A DNA stretch of 10,075 nt from an uncultured Chlorobiota bacterium. Lineage in GTDB: Bacteria > Bacteroidota > Kapaibacteriia > OLB7. Shown piece after piece: positions 1 through 5,046 of this stretch (positions within the stretch are counted from its first letter, which is position 1; every line of letters starts with the position of its first letter). Under the pieces are notes generated by a model. That model had not been told where the DNA came from and did no database searches. It worked only from the letters and a program-made list of their open reading frames with translations. Where the stretch lies: contig CAMLOB010000099.1 in assembly GCA_946481475.1 (NCBI GenBank), positions 1 through 10,075 on the forward strand. The letters run 5' to 3'. Both the position numbers and the translations under genes were made by a program.

Positions 1-1245
1 CTGCTGGCGGTCGACACGGCCTCGGCCATCGCAGAGAAGCTCTGCGGTTCGGCTCTGTGGGAAGAAGATCGCTGCCGGTGGATCGGACTGACGCCGGTGG
101 AGACGCCGGGAGGGTTCGCTCATCAGGAGAAGCCGCTCGGTCCGGAACTATACTCCGGCGCTTCCGGCAACCTTTTCTTTCTGAGCCGCCTCTTTCGTCT
201 GACGGATGATCCGCTGCTGAGGGAGACCGCCGACGGGGCCGCACGCGAGGCGATCACCCGACTCCACGAACTCCCGCTTCAGCTGCGAAGCGGCTTCTAT
301 TCCGGCTGGGTCGGCATCGCCTTCGCCCTGATCGAACTTGCCGAGTCGACCGGCAACGCCGACTGGCTTTCGGCCGGACTTCAGATGCTGAAGTCGGTCG
401 ACGGGATCGACGACGCCCTCCACCCGTCCGATGTATTGCTCGGCACCGCCGGTGCGATCCCTCCGCTGCTCAGCCTCCACCGTCGCTACCCCGAGGCCGG
501 TCTCCTCTCCACGGCAACCCGTTGGGGAGACCACCTCCTCTCCACCGCTCATCGTCGCGACGAGGGATGGTCGTGGGAGCCTTTCGGACCCTTCAACGAT
601 CTGCACAGGGATCACCTGACCGGGTTTGCCCACGGCGTCGGCGGGATTGCCTGGGCGTTGCTTGAACTCTATGGGGCGACGGGAGAAGAGAGATACCGGG
701 AAGGGGCCGAAGAAGGATTCCGGTACGAGCGGAAATGGTATGTACCGGAGCGGGGGAACTGGCTCGACCTTCGCTACATGCCGGGACCGGACGGCAACCT
801 CAACACCGGGAACATCTATCAGATCCAGTGGTGCCACGGAGCAGTCGGTCTCGGATTGACGCGATTGCGGGCGTTCGAGATGCTGGGGAATTCCATCTAT
901 CGCGAAGAGGCCGAAAGGGCGATACGGACAACGATCGGGGATATGAGGAAGTACCCGAAGAACTGGCAACCGAACTTCTCCCTCTGTCACGGTCTGGCCG
1001 GGAACGCCGATCTGCTGATTGAAGGGAGCCGGATTCTCGGCGAACCGGAATTGCTGCAGGTTGCCGAGGAAGGGGGACTGCTCGGCATCGAACTCTACCG
1101 GAAGGACAACGAAGAGTGGCCGGGAGCGCTCGGCAAAAAAGAGATTCCGTCACTGATGACCGGCGTCGCCGGCACAGGACTCTTCTATCTGCGACTGTAC
1201 GATCCGGAACGGACTGCGCCGATTACATTGGTCGGGAATGGTTGA
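1..1245 (+). CDS. LanC-like lanthionine cyclase domain protein, 5' end outside window
   Basis: The frame is open from base 1 to the TGA at 1243-1245 (414 codons), so the start lies upstream; a GTG at 97 is internal, because codons before it already look like the domain's first helix (AIAEKLCGSALW...DRCRW). The protein has the alternating helix and Gly-rich loop pattern of the LanC alpha/alpha toroid: LYSGASGNLFFL, GFYSGWVGIAFAL, LLGTAGAIPPLL, TGFAHGVGGIAWALLEL, WCHGAVGLGLTRL, CHGLAGNADLL and LMTGVAGTGLFYLRL. Counting from base 1, the expected zinc ligands are Cys278 (WCHG), Cys329 and His330 (CHG), and the catalytic His is His211 (FAHG). In known LanC enzymes these bind zinc and drive Cys thiol addition to dehydroalanine/dehydrobutyrine to form (methyl)lanthionine. 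All are present, so the domain is probably active. The length fits a free-standing LanC, but this could equally be the C-terminal half of a LanM or LanKC-type synthetase; sequence left of the window would decide. No precursor peptide gene is visible nearby. Confidence 0.88.
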   Translation: MLAVDTASAIAEKLCGSALWEEDRCRWIGLTPVETPGGFAHQEKPLGPELYSGASGNLFFLSRLFRLTDDPLLRETADGAAREAITRLHELPLQLRSGFYSGWVGIAFALIELAESTGNADWLSAGLQMLKSVDGIDDALHPSDVLLGTAGAIPPLLSLHRRYPEAGLLSTATRWGDHLLSTAHRRDEGWSWEPFGPFNDLHRDHLTGFAHGVGGIAWALLELYGATGEERYREGAEEGFRYERKWYVPERGNWLDLRYMPGPDGNLNTGNIYQIQWCHGAVGLGLTRLRAFEMLGNSIYREEAERAIRTTIGDMRKYPKNWQPNFSLCHGLAGNADLLIEGSRILGEPELLQVAEEGGLLGIELYRKDNEEWPGALGKKEIPSLMTGVAGTGLFYLRLYDPERTAPITLVGNG

Positions 1246-1400
1246 ATGGTTATAAGTCGGGAGAAGTTGAATAGTTGAATGGTCGGGAGTCGGAAATTGG
1301 GAGAAGTTGAATAGTTGAATGGTCAGGAGTCGGGAATTGGGAGAAGTTGAATAGTTGAATAGTCAGGAGTTGGGAGGCGTTGAATAGTTGAATGGTCGGG
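1240..1400. repeat. 40-bp tandem repeat, three full units plus partial copies
   Basis: Three head-to-tail units of exactly 40 bp lie at 1261-1300, 1301-1340 and 1341-1380, each beginning GAGAAGTTGAATAGTTGAAT and continuing GGTC(G/A)GGAGTCGG(G/A)AATTGG with few changes. A fourth, partial copy sits at 1379-1400, shifted by a 7-base deletion. A degenerate partial copy at 1240-1260 overlaps the stop codon of the LanC-like gene. Each unit contains a smaller internal duplication, GTTGAATAGTTGAATGG. There are no spacers, so this is not CRISPR. It looks like slippage-prone non-coding DNA; no function is visible. Confidence 0.9.
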
Positions 1401-1431
1401 GGCCCTGAACTGAAAGTCAAGACAGTGTGAT

Positions 1432-1657
1432 AGTGATTGCTCACTACTCAATGCTGCTGATTGCTCAATGCTCACTGCTGACCGCTGATTGCTCACGCAA
1501 AGAACAAAGACGCAACAGTGATTGCTCACTACTCAATGCTGCTGATTGCTCAATGCTCACTGCTGATCGCTGACTGCTCACGCAAAGAACACAAAGAGAA
1601 AAGACGCAACGCTGATAACTCCAAGCTCATGGCTCACTGCTGACCGCTCATAGCTCC
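1432..1657. repeat. Two direct copies of an 85-94-bp composite repeat and a decayed tail
   Basis: Copy 1 is 1432-1516 and copy 2 is 1517-1610. Both begin AGTGATTGCTCACTACTCAA and both end at ACGCAAC. Copy 2 is longer because of extra bases in the AACACAAAGAGAAAAGACGC part. Each copy is itself built of small repeated words (TGCTCAATGCTCACTGCTGA and similar), so the region is hierarchical. After 1610 a decayed version (GCTGATAACTCC, then GCTCATGGCTCACTGCTGACC) continues to about 1657. The A-rich ends, 1491-1515 and 1576-1609, recur in inverted orientation at 4915-4939. Together with the 40-bp repeat this fills the 426-base gap between the LanC-like gene and the lipoprotein gene; I see no gene here. 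Confidence 0.88.
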
Positions 1658-1671
1658 CCGCTACCCCTCGA

Positions 1672-2547
1672 CTACTTCACCTCCATCCGTCCCACCCACC
1701 AGATCATCCCGTGCCTCCCTCTTACCGAATCGGCCAGGTCCTTGTCGTGCAGAAGGATCGGTATCCCGTCGGCCCTGTTTCTGAGCCAGACGTCGTAGGT
1801 CATTTTCGGAATGGAGACCATCTCGACGATGCTTCGCTCATTGTTCCGGTCGATCAACCGGAGGATCCGGTAGGCCCCCTCGTTTTCGACGGCCTGCGGG
1901 AAGACCACTCCCGGTTGCAGATGCTGTTCGGCAAGGACGGCCAGAGGTTGAGTCTCTCCCCCCAGCCCTCCGGACTCTCCCGTTCCTCCCCCGTTCCTTA
2001 CGGCGAACGTGTCGACGCTTGCCGTCCCTCCCACCTGGGCGGCCGCTTCGGTAAAGTTCTTTCCCTCGGCAATCAGACTATAGGCCAGTTCAATCCGCTT
2101 CCGCGCATCGTTCTGCGCTCCGGTATCGAACGCCTGATACTGTTGCAGCTTCGACTGCACCACGTTCGGCTTCAGGTAGACGCGGAAAAATGCGGCGGAG
2201 TCCTCGCCGAAGACGCCGACGATCCGCTGAAGGACATCGGCGGGGAAAGTGGCCCGGGCAAGAAAGCCTCTGACCTCTTCATCGGTCGGAGCCAGGCCGA
2301 GCCCCTCGGCCACCTCCAGCGCAAGGGCATCGTTGACCGCGGCGACCAGCGCAGTGTGAGGGGGAAGCGTATCTCCCCCCTGCGCAGCCTGGAGGGCCCC
2401 CCGGTAATGAAGTTCCTCCCGGGTAATCTCCACATCTCCAACCGTGGCTATGGATTCCGAAGGTGTCTCACCGCAGGCGAGGAGAGAAAAAGAGAGAACG
2501 GCGGATAGGAAACGGATCGATGTGGCAACAGACGGAATTTTCTTCAT
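1672..2547 (-). CDS. SurA/PpiC-like peptidyl-prolyl isomerase lipoprotein
   Basis: A 291-aa protein, start ATG at 2547 and stop TAG at 1674-1672. Residues 1-25 form a lipoprotein signal: Lys2-Lys3, a hydrophobic stretch, and the lipobox LLAC with Cys25 as the lipidated residue, so the mature protein should be membrane-anchored on the periplasmic side. Residues 33-50 (IATVGDVEITREELHYRG) match the start of the SurA N-terminal chaperone domain, and residues about 60-145 are helical as in that domain. Residues about 150-233 resemble a parvulin rotamase: RIELAYSLIAEGKNFTEAAA, a Gly-rich GGLGGE, LQPGVVFPQAVENEGAYRILRLIDR. The parvulin part is divergent, so isomerase activity is uncertain and a pure chaperone role is possible. 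By analogy it would assist folding of exported or outer-membrane proteins. It points away from the + strand cluster, and no strong ribosome binding site is visible before its ATG. The tail (MTYDVWLRNRADGIPIL) is not one I recognise. Confidence 0.8.
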   Translation of the reverse strand: MKKIPSVATSIRFLSAVLSFSLLACGETPSESIATVGDVEITREELHYRGALQAAQGGDTLPPHTALVAAVNDALALEVAEGLGLAPTDEEVRGFLARATFPADVLQRIVGVFGEDSAAFFRVYLKPNVVQSKLQQYQAFDTGAQNDARKRIELAYSLIAEGKNFTEAAAQVGGTASVDTFAVRNGGGTGESGGLGGETQPLAVLAEQHLQPGVVFPQAVENEGAYRILRLIDRNNERSIVEMVSIPKMTYDVWLRNRADGIPILLHDKDLADSVRGRHGMIWWVGRMEVK

Positions 2548-2610
2548 GGCGTTATGATGTTAAGCAAACAAGCACTCCCGCAGGACCAATTCGGTGATCG
2601 GCCGATGTCC

Positions 2611-2636
2611 CTCCTCTCCGGTACTTCCGGAAGGAG
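2611..2636. promoter_or_regulatory. Ten-base-pair hairpin in the divergent region
   Basis: CTCCT (2611-2615), one bulged C, TCCGG (2617-2621), loop TACTT, CCGGA (2627-2631), AGGAG (2632-2636). The two 5-bp helices stack into a 10-bp stem with one bulge. It lies 64-89 bases upstream of the lipoprotein ATG, so it may sit in that gene's leader, or act as an operator or a barrier between the divergent units. No T-run follows on either strand, so a classical terminator is unlikely. Confidence 0.4.
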
Positions 2637-2738
2637 ATCCGGAACAATCGAAAATAGAGGATTTTATACAGCAAACGCAAAAGGGGAGGACCGAAAAGAG
2701 TCTGTGGCTGATACAGATTACTAAATATTCATTTGCTT

Positions 2739-2765
2739 TCAGTCAAAGACTGACATAACTTGTCA
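2739..2765. promoter_or_regulatory. Two overlapping inverted repeats, possible operator
   Basis: TCAGTC-AAA-GACTGA (2739-2753) is a perfect inverted repeat with 6-base arms. Its right arm shares TGA with a second one, TGACA-TAACT-TGTCA (2751-2765), with 5-base arms. They lie in the AT-rich part of the gap, about 170 bases upstream of the 141-aa gene. Paired, phased inverted repeats in this position are typical of regulator binding sites. No regulator gene is in the window, so this is inference. Confidence 0.35.
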
Positions 2766-2872
2766 TCACTCATCACGGTGGTTTCCTCTATTCCAATTGA
2801 ACTGTTCTCAATATTGCTTGCAGTAATGCCGGCCTGTACCGTCGTCTGCTGTCCACAATTTCAGGACTTCCA

Positions 2873-2930
2873 TTGAAGAAGGATCCACTGTGTAATCCGA
2901 ATACACATTTAACTTCAAACGGAGGATCCT
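2873..2930 (+). promoter_or_regulatory. Leader of the 141-aa gene with two exclusive pairings around the ribosome binding site
   Basis: AGGATCC (2880-2886) is fully complementary to GGATCCT (2924-2930), which overlaps the ribosome binding site GGAGG (2921-2925). Between them TGTGTA (2889-2894) can pair with TACACA (2902-2907). A competing helix, TTGAAG (2873-2878) with CTTCAA (2913-2918), crosses the first one, so the two cannot form together except as a pseudoknot. The first helix would hide part of the ribosome binding site and the second would leave it free. No known riboswitch class is recognised. Pairings this short could be chance. Confidence 0.3.
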
Positions 2931-2933
2931 CTC

Positions 2934-3359
2934 ATGCCAGGTACAGTCTATGTTTTCAACGGCACTCCAAATGCCATGCTTCTGATTCTGAATAACCACA
3001 TCCTGACGAGCAGTCTCGCAGGGATTCAGAAGACGACGAACTACAACCCGCAGCAGACGACCGCGCCGCGCAATCCCTCGTCAGGAGATCCCGGCAACGC
3101 GCAGTTCGGCGCCACGAACACGCTGATCGTTTCGTTCCCGAGCGGAACATCGCAGACCTATCCGGTCAACATCGACCCGAACCAGATCCAGATCGACAAC
3201 GACTTGCAGCTCTACATCTTCTTCAACGTCGTGATCATGGTCATTCCGAGCGGATCGGCAAGTTCACAGGGACAGCAGCAGGTGATCGTCGCCGGCAGCA
3301 ACAGCCTTACCGAAGAGCAGCAGGCCCTGATCGACCAGCACTCGGCAAGCCTCGCGTAA
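2934..3359 (+). CDS. Small uncharacterised protein, first gene of the cluster
   Basis: A 141-aa protein whose ATG at 2934 has a strong ribosome binding site, GGAGG at 2921-2925, eight bases upstream. I do not recognise the family. There is no signal peptide: the N-terminus (MPGTVYVFNGTPNAMLLILN) starts directly with a beta-like segment. Residues about 35-60 are polar and probably flexible (NYNPQQTTAPRNPSSGDPGN). Residues about 60-110 alternate hydrophobic and polar residues (NTLIVSFPSGTSQTYPVNI, DLQLYIFFNVVIMVIPSG), which suggests a small beta-sandwich. A Gln/Ser-rich link leads to a short C-terminal helix (TEEQQALIDQHSASL). It has no Cys, so it is not a lanthipeptide precursor for the LanC-like gene. 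The strong start site and two hairpins right behind the gene suggest it is made in larger amounts than the genes downstream, as expected for a structural subunit; that is inference. Confidence 0.75.
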   Translation: MPGTVYVFNGTPNAMLLILNNHILTSSLAGIQKTTNYNPQQTTAPRNPSSGDPGNAQFGATNTLIVSFPSGTSQTYPVNIDPNQIQIDNDLQLYIFFNVVIMVIPSGSASSQGQQQVIVAGSNSLTEEQQALIDQHSASLA

Positions 3360-3362
3360 GCC

Positions 3363-3395
3363 TGTTCCCGCGCCGTCCTCCATCGGCAGGGAACA
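3363..3395 (+). terminator. Stem-loop directly after the 141-aa gene
   Basis: TGTTCCC (3363-3369) pairs with GGGAACA (3389-3395), and inside it GCCG (3372-3375) pairs with CGGC (3384-3387) around an 8-base loop. It starts three bases after the TAA (3357-3359). There is no T-run after it, so it may stabilise the 3' end of the transcript or stop transcription only partly. Confidence 0.45.
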
Positions 3396-3473
3396 AACGG
3401 AGCAGAGAGAGGCCGCCACGGTGCGGAGTCGTCAAAATTCCATAACCATCAACTAATGCCTGCATGGGAAGAG

Positions 3474-3502
3474 AGGAGTGGGGAGATATCCTCCCCACTC
3501 CT
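3474..3502 (+). terminator. Perfect 12-bp hairpin before the 409-aa gene
   Basis: AGGAGTGGGGAG (3474-3485), loop ATATC, CTCCCCACTCCT (3491-3502): twelve perfect pairs, most of them G-C. It lies 24 bases upstream of the ATG at 3527. Only a weak T/C stretch (TCTC) follows, so it is better described as a processing or attenuation hairpin than as a textbook terminator. It also argues against an in-frame ATG at 3464, which would put this stem inside coding sequence. Confidence 0.55.
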
Positions 3503-3526
3503 TCTCAACCCATCTTCCGATCCATC

Positions 3527-4756
3527 ATGAGTACACTACCGACTCCCAGCCAGAACGGCAACTATCAGGTCTTTCCCTACTTTGTCGGGACGGACGAAGC
3601 CTGCACCAGCGCCACGTATCTTCTTCCCCCATCCTTCACCTACCAGCAGCCGATTCAATTTCAGATCCCCCTCCTCTATATCGGGACAGGGGATCTCACC
3701 GGTACGTACAGCAACGATGATTTCTCCTTTTCCCTCTCGCAACAGGGGAACCCGCCGCCGACACAGGCAAACGTTATGGTGAACATCACACTGGCGGCAA
3801 ACAACATGTGGAAATGTGCCGACAGTGCCAGGAGCGCGCTGATGGCGAACTTCACGGACTTCCTGCAGAACATCGAAACGAACTTTGAACTGCAGGACAT
3901 TCTTGTCCCGGGAGCCACCTACCTGATCGGTCAGCGGATCGCCGATCGGATGCCCTCCCCCCCGATCGAGAGTCTCTTCTACCGCTACGGGTTCTCTCCC
4001 GGACTCTCGGCCGGAACGATTCCCTACGTCGACATTCGGGCCGGCATGCGCCTGCTGCTGGAGACGCAGGTCAGCCAGTTCCTCTCCCCCACCTCGCAGA
4101 TGAACGGCTATATCGGCGACGGCCGGTTTCCGCTGACGATCGATTCGGTCGACACGGAGAACGGACGGGTTGTGGCCTTCGACGCGTTTCTCGGAAACAT
4201 CAAGTCGCCGACGATCAACAACGCCTCCACCGACCCTATCGTAGCCGCCGGCGTGGTCGACCTGCAACCGATCTCCGGACAGCGAAAGTACTGGCGGCTG
4301 ATCTATCCGCAGTCGATCGGCAGTCCGTCGCAGCCGGGGGACCAGACGACCACAAACAACGTGACGCTGATCGGCGCCCAGACGCTGGCCCTGCTGAACA
4401 CCGCGACGAAGGCATATCCCTCATGCGATGCATCGGGCAACCCGCCGAATCTCTGTTCGATCTTCCTGGGACGGTCCATCGCCGTGCCGGAGATTCCGGT
4501 CTGGATCACCGTTCGCGGACAGACCGCACTGGAGTATGTGACGATCGGAACAACCATCACAAACATCATTCAGCGGTTCACGACCATCCCTCTGAGCCCG
4601 CAACAGAATACCGTAACGGTCCTCCGGACCTCAACCGCCAGCACAAGCGGACTGACCTCCACGATCAATCCGTTCACGCAGGGACTGGCCGCTCTCTCTC
4701 CGAGCATGTTCGACATTCCGCTGATTGCGGGGGATGGGATTACGTTTACGTTCTGA
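3527..4756 (+). CDS. Uncharacterised 409-aa beta-rich protein with a possible SLBB-like C-terminus
   Basis: A 409-aa protein ending at TGA 4754-4756. The frame is open further upstream, with an ATG at 3464, but I chose 3527 because the earlier start would translate a perfect hairpin and gives a poor N-terminus; neither start has a clear ribosome binding site. There is no signal peptide and no membrane helix. The family is not one I can name. Residues 1-80 are polar and beta-like. About 85-170 hold a mixed helix region (SARSALMANFTDFLQNIETN, YVDIRAGMRLLLETQVSQFL). The middle carries QPISGQRKYWRLIYPQSIG. Residues about 323-409 (VWITVRGQ...VTIGTTITNIIQRF...NTVTVLR...DIPLIAGDGITFTF) follow the order seen in SLBB beta-grasp domains: V-x-V-x-G, a helix after a Gly-Thr-Thr turn, V-x-V-x-R, then a closing GD-x-I. 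This likeness is weak and by eye only. It has four Cys. It lies between the 141-aa and 1141-aa genes and is probably part of the same system. Confidence 0.72.
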   Translation: MSTLPTPSQNGNYQVFPYFVGTDEACTSATYLLPPSFTYQQPIQFQIPLLYIGTGDLTGTYSNDDFSFSLSQQGNPPPTQANVMVNITLAANNMWKCADSARSALMANFTDFLQNIETNFELQDILVPGATYLIGQRIADRMPSPPIESLFYRYGFSPGLSAGTIPYVDIRAGMRLLLETQVSQFLSPTSQMNGYIGDGRFPLTIDSVDTENGRVVAFDAFLGNIKSPTINNASTDPIVAAGVVDLQPISGQRKYWRLIYPQSIGSPSQPGDQTTTNNVTLIGAQTLALLNTATKAYPSCDASGNPPNLCSIFLGRSIAVPEIPVWITVRGQTALEYVTIGTTITNIIQRFTTIPLSPQQNTVTVLRTSTASTSGLTSTINPFTQGLAALSPSMFDIPLIAGDGITFTF

Positions 4757-4770
4757 TGGGGGTGGGTTTT

Positions 4771-4916
4771 GAGCTTTGAGCCGTCAGCTATGAGCTTTGA
4801 GTTGTCAGCTATGAGCTTTGAGCCGTCAGCTATGAGCTTTGAGTTGTCAGCTATGAGCTTTGAGCAGTCAGCTATGAGCTTTGAGCGTCAGCTATGAGCT
4901 TTGAGTTGTCAGCTTT
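4771..4916. repeat. 21-bp tandem repeat, seven units
   Basis: Seven contiguous units start at 4771, 4792, 4813, 4834, 4855, 4876 and 4896. All are 21 bp except the sixth, which lost one base. Each reads GAGCTTTGAG, then a two-base variable site, then GTCAGCTAT. The variable site runs CC, TT, CC, TT, CA, C-, TT, so the first four units form two copies of a 42-bp double unit. The array begins 14 bases after the stop of the 409-aa gene. No spacers, so not CRISPR. No coding or promoter function is visible. Confidence 0.92.
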
Positions 4917-4939
4917 GCGTCTTTGCTCTTTGCGTGAGC
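4915..4939 (-). repeat. Inverted copy of the 25-bp element of the left repeat region
   Basis: Read on the minus strand, this stretch runs GCTCACGCAAAGA...AAAGACGCAA and matches 1491-1515 on the plus strand with one mismatch in 25 bases. A third, longer copy with an insertion is at 1576-1609. Its first bases overlap the last 21-bp unit, so the two repeat families are joined here just as the element is joined to the composite repeat on the left. Confidence 0.85.
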
Positions 4940-4988
4940 TTGGAGTGGGCGGGGCATGGAAAGCAAGGGGAGCAGAAGAGCTTCAAAC

Positions 4989-5023
4989 ATTCGCCATTCG
5001 AAAATCGACATTCGTCATCATCT
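4989..5023. repeat. Short 7-bp ATTCG-type repeat before the 1141-aa gene
   Basis: Five consecutive 7-mers: ATTCGCC, ATTCGAA, AATCGAC, ATTCGTC, ATCATCT. The first four keep (A/T)TCG at the same place and the last is degenerate. The array ends 23 bases before the ATG at 5047, so it would lie in the leader or promoter of that gene. The gap 4757-5046 therefore holds three repeat families and no gene; I see no good terminator and no clear promoter in it. Confidence 0.7.
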
Positions 5024-5046
5024 GTATGTGAGCCAGGAGGCCCCCT

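Larger units (their letters stand above)
2548..2933. other. Divergent intergenic region, 386 bases
   Basis: This gap lies between the lipoprotein gene (leftward) and the 141-aa gene (rightward), so it must hold promoters for both. From about 2640 it is clearly richer in A and T than the flanking genes. It contains a 10-bp palindrome (ATCGGCCGAT, 2597-2606), a long hairpin (2611-2636), two overlapping inverted repeats (2739-2765) and a structured leader (2873-2930). I could not fix a convincing promoter: neither a sigma-70 pair nor the Bacteroidota TAnnTTTG element is present in good form. No RNA family is recognised. Confidence 0.6.

Noticed and set aside
97..99. GTG as start of the LanC-like gene
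   Set aside because: The frame is open to base 1 and the upstream codons already fit the first LanC helix; no ribosome binding site precedes the GTG.
148..990. Long minus-strand reading frame opposite the LanC-like gene
   Set aside because: Arg/Pro/Gly-rich shadow of a GC-rich gene; the plus-strand frame has the LanC zinc motifs.
1711..2508. Long plus-strand frame opposite the lipoprotein gene
   Set aside because: The minus strand has a lipobox signal and SurA-like domain; the plus frame has no recognisable features.
2797..2827. Sigma-70 promoter TTGAAC ... AGTAAT
   Set aside because: The spacer would be 19 bases and both boxes are poor matches; no better than expected by chance in AT-rich DNA.
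2808..2999. 63-codon minus-strand frame across the start of the 141-aa gene
   Set aside because: It overlaps a well-supported gene start with a strong ribosome binding site and resembles no protein I know.
2934..3359. 141-aa gene as lanthipeptide precursor for the LanC-like enzyme
   Set aside because: It contains no Cys, is far too long for a typical precursor, has no Gly-Gly leader end, and is separated by an opposing gene.
3464..3466. Earlier ATG as start of the 409-aa gene
   Set aside because: It would translate through a perfect 12-bp hairpin, adds a low-quality 21-residue N-terminus and has no ribosome binding site.
4771..4916. CRISPR array
   Set aside because: The units are contiguous with no spacers between them; the same holds for the 40-bp and composite repeats.
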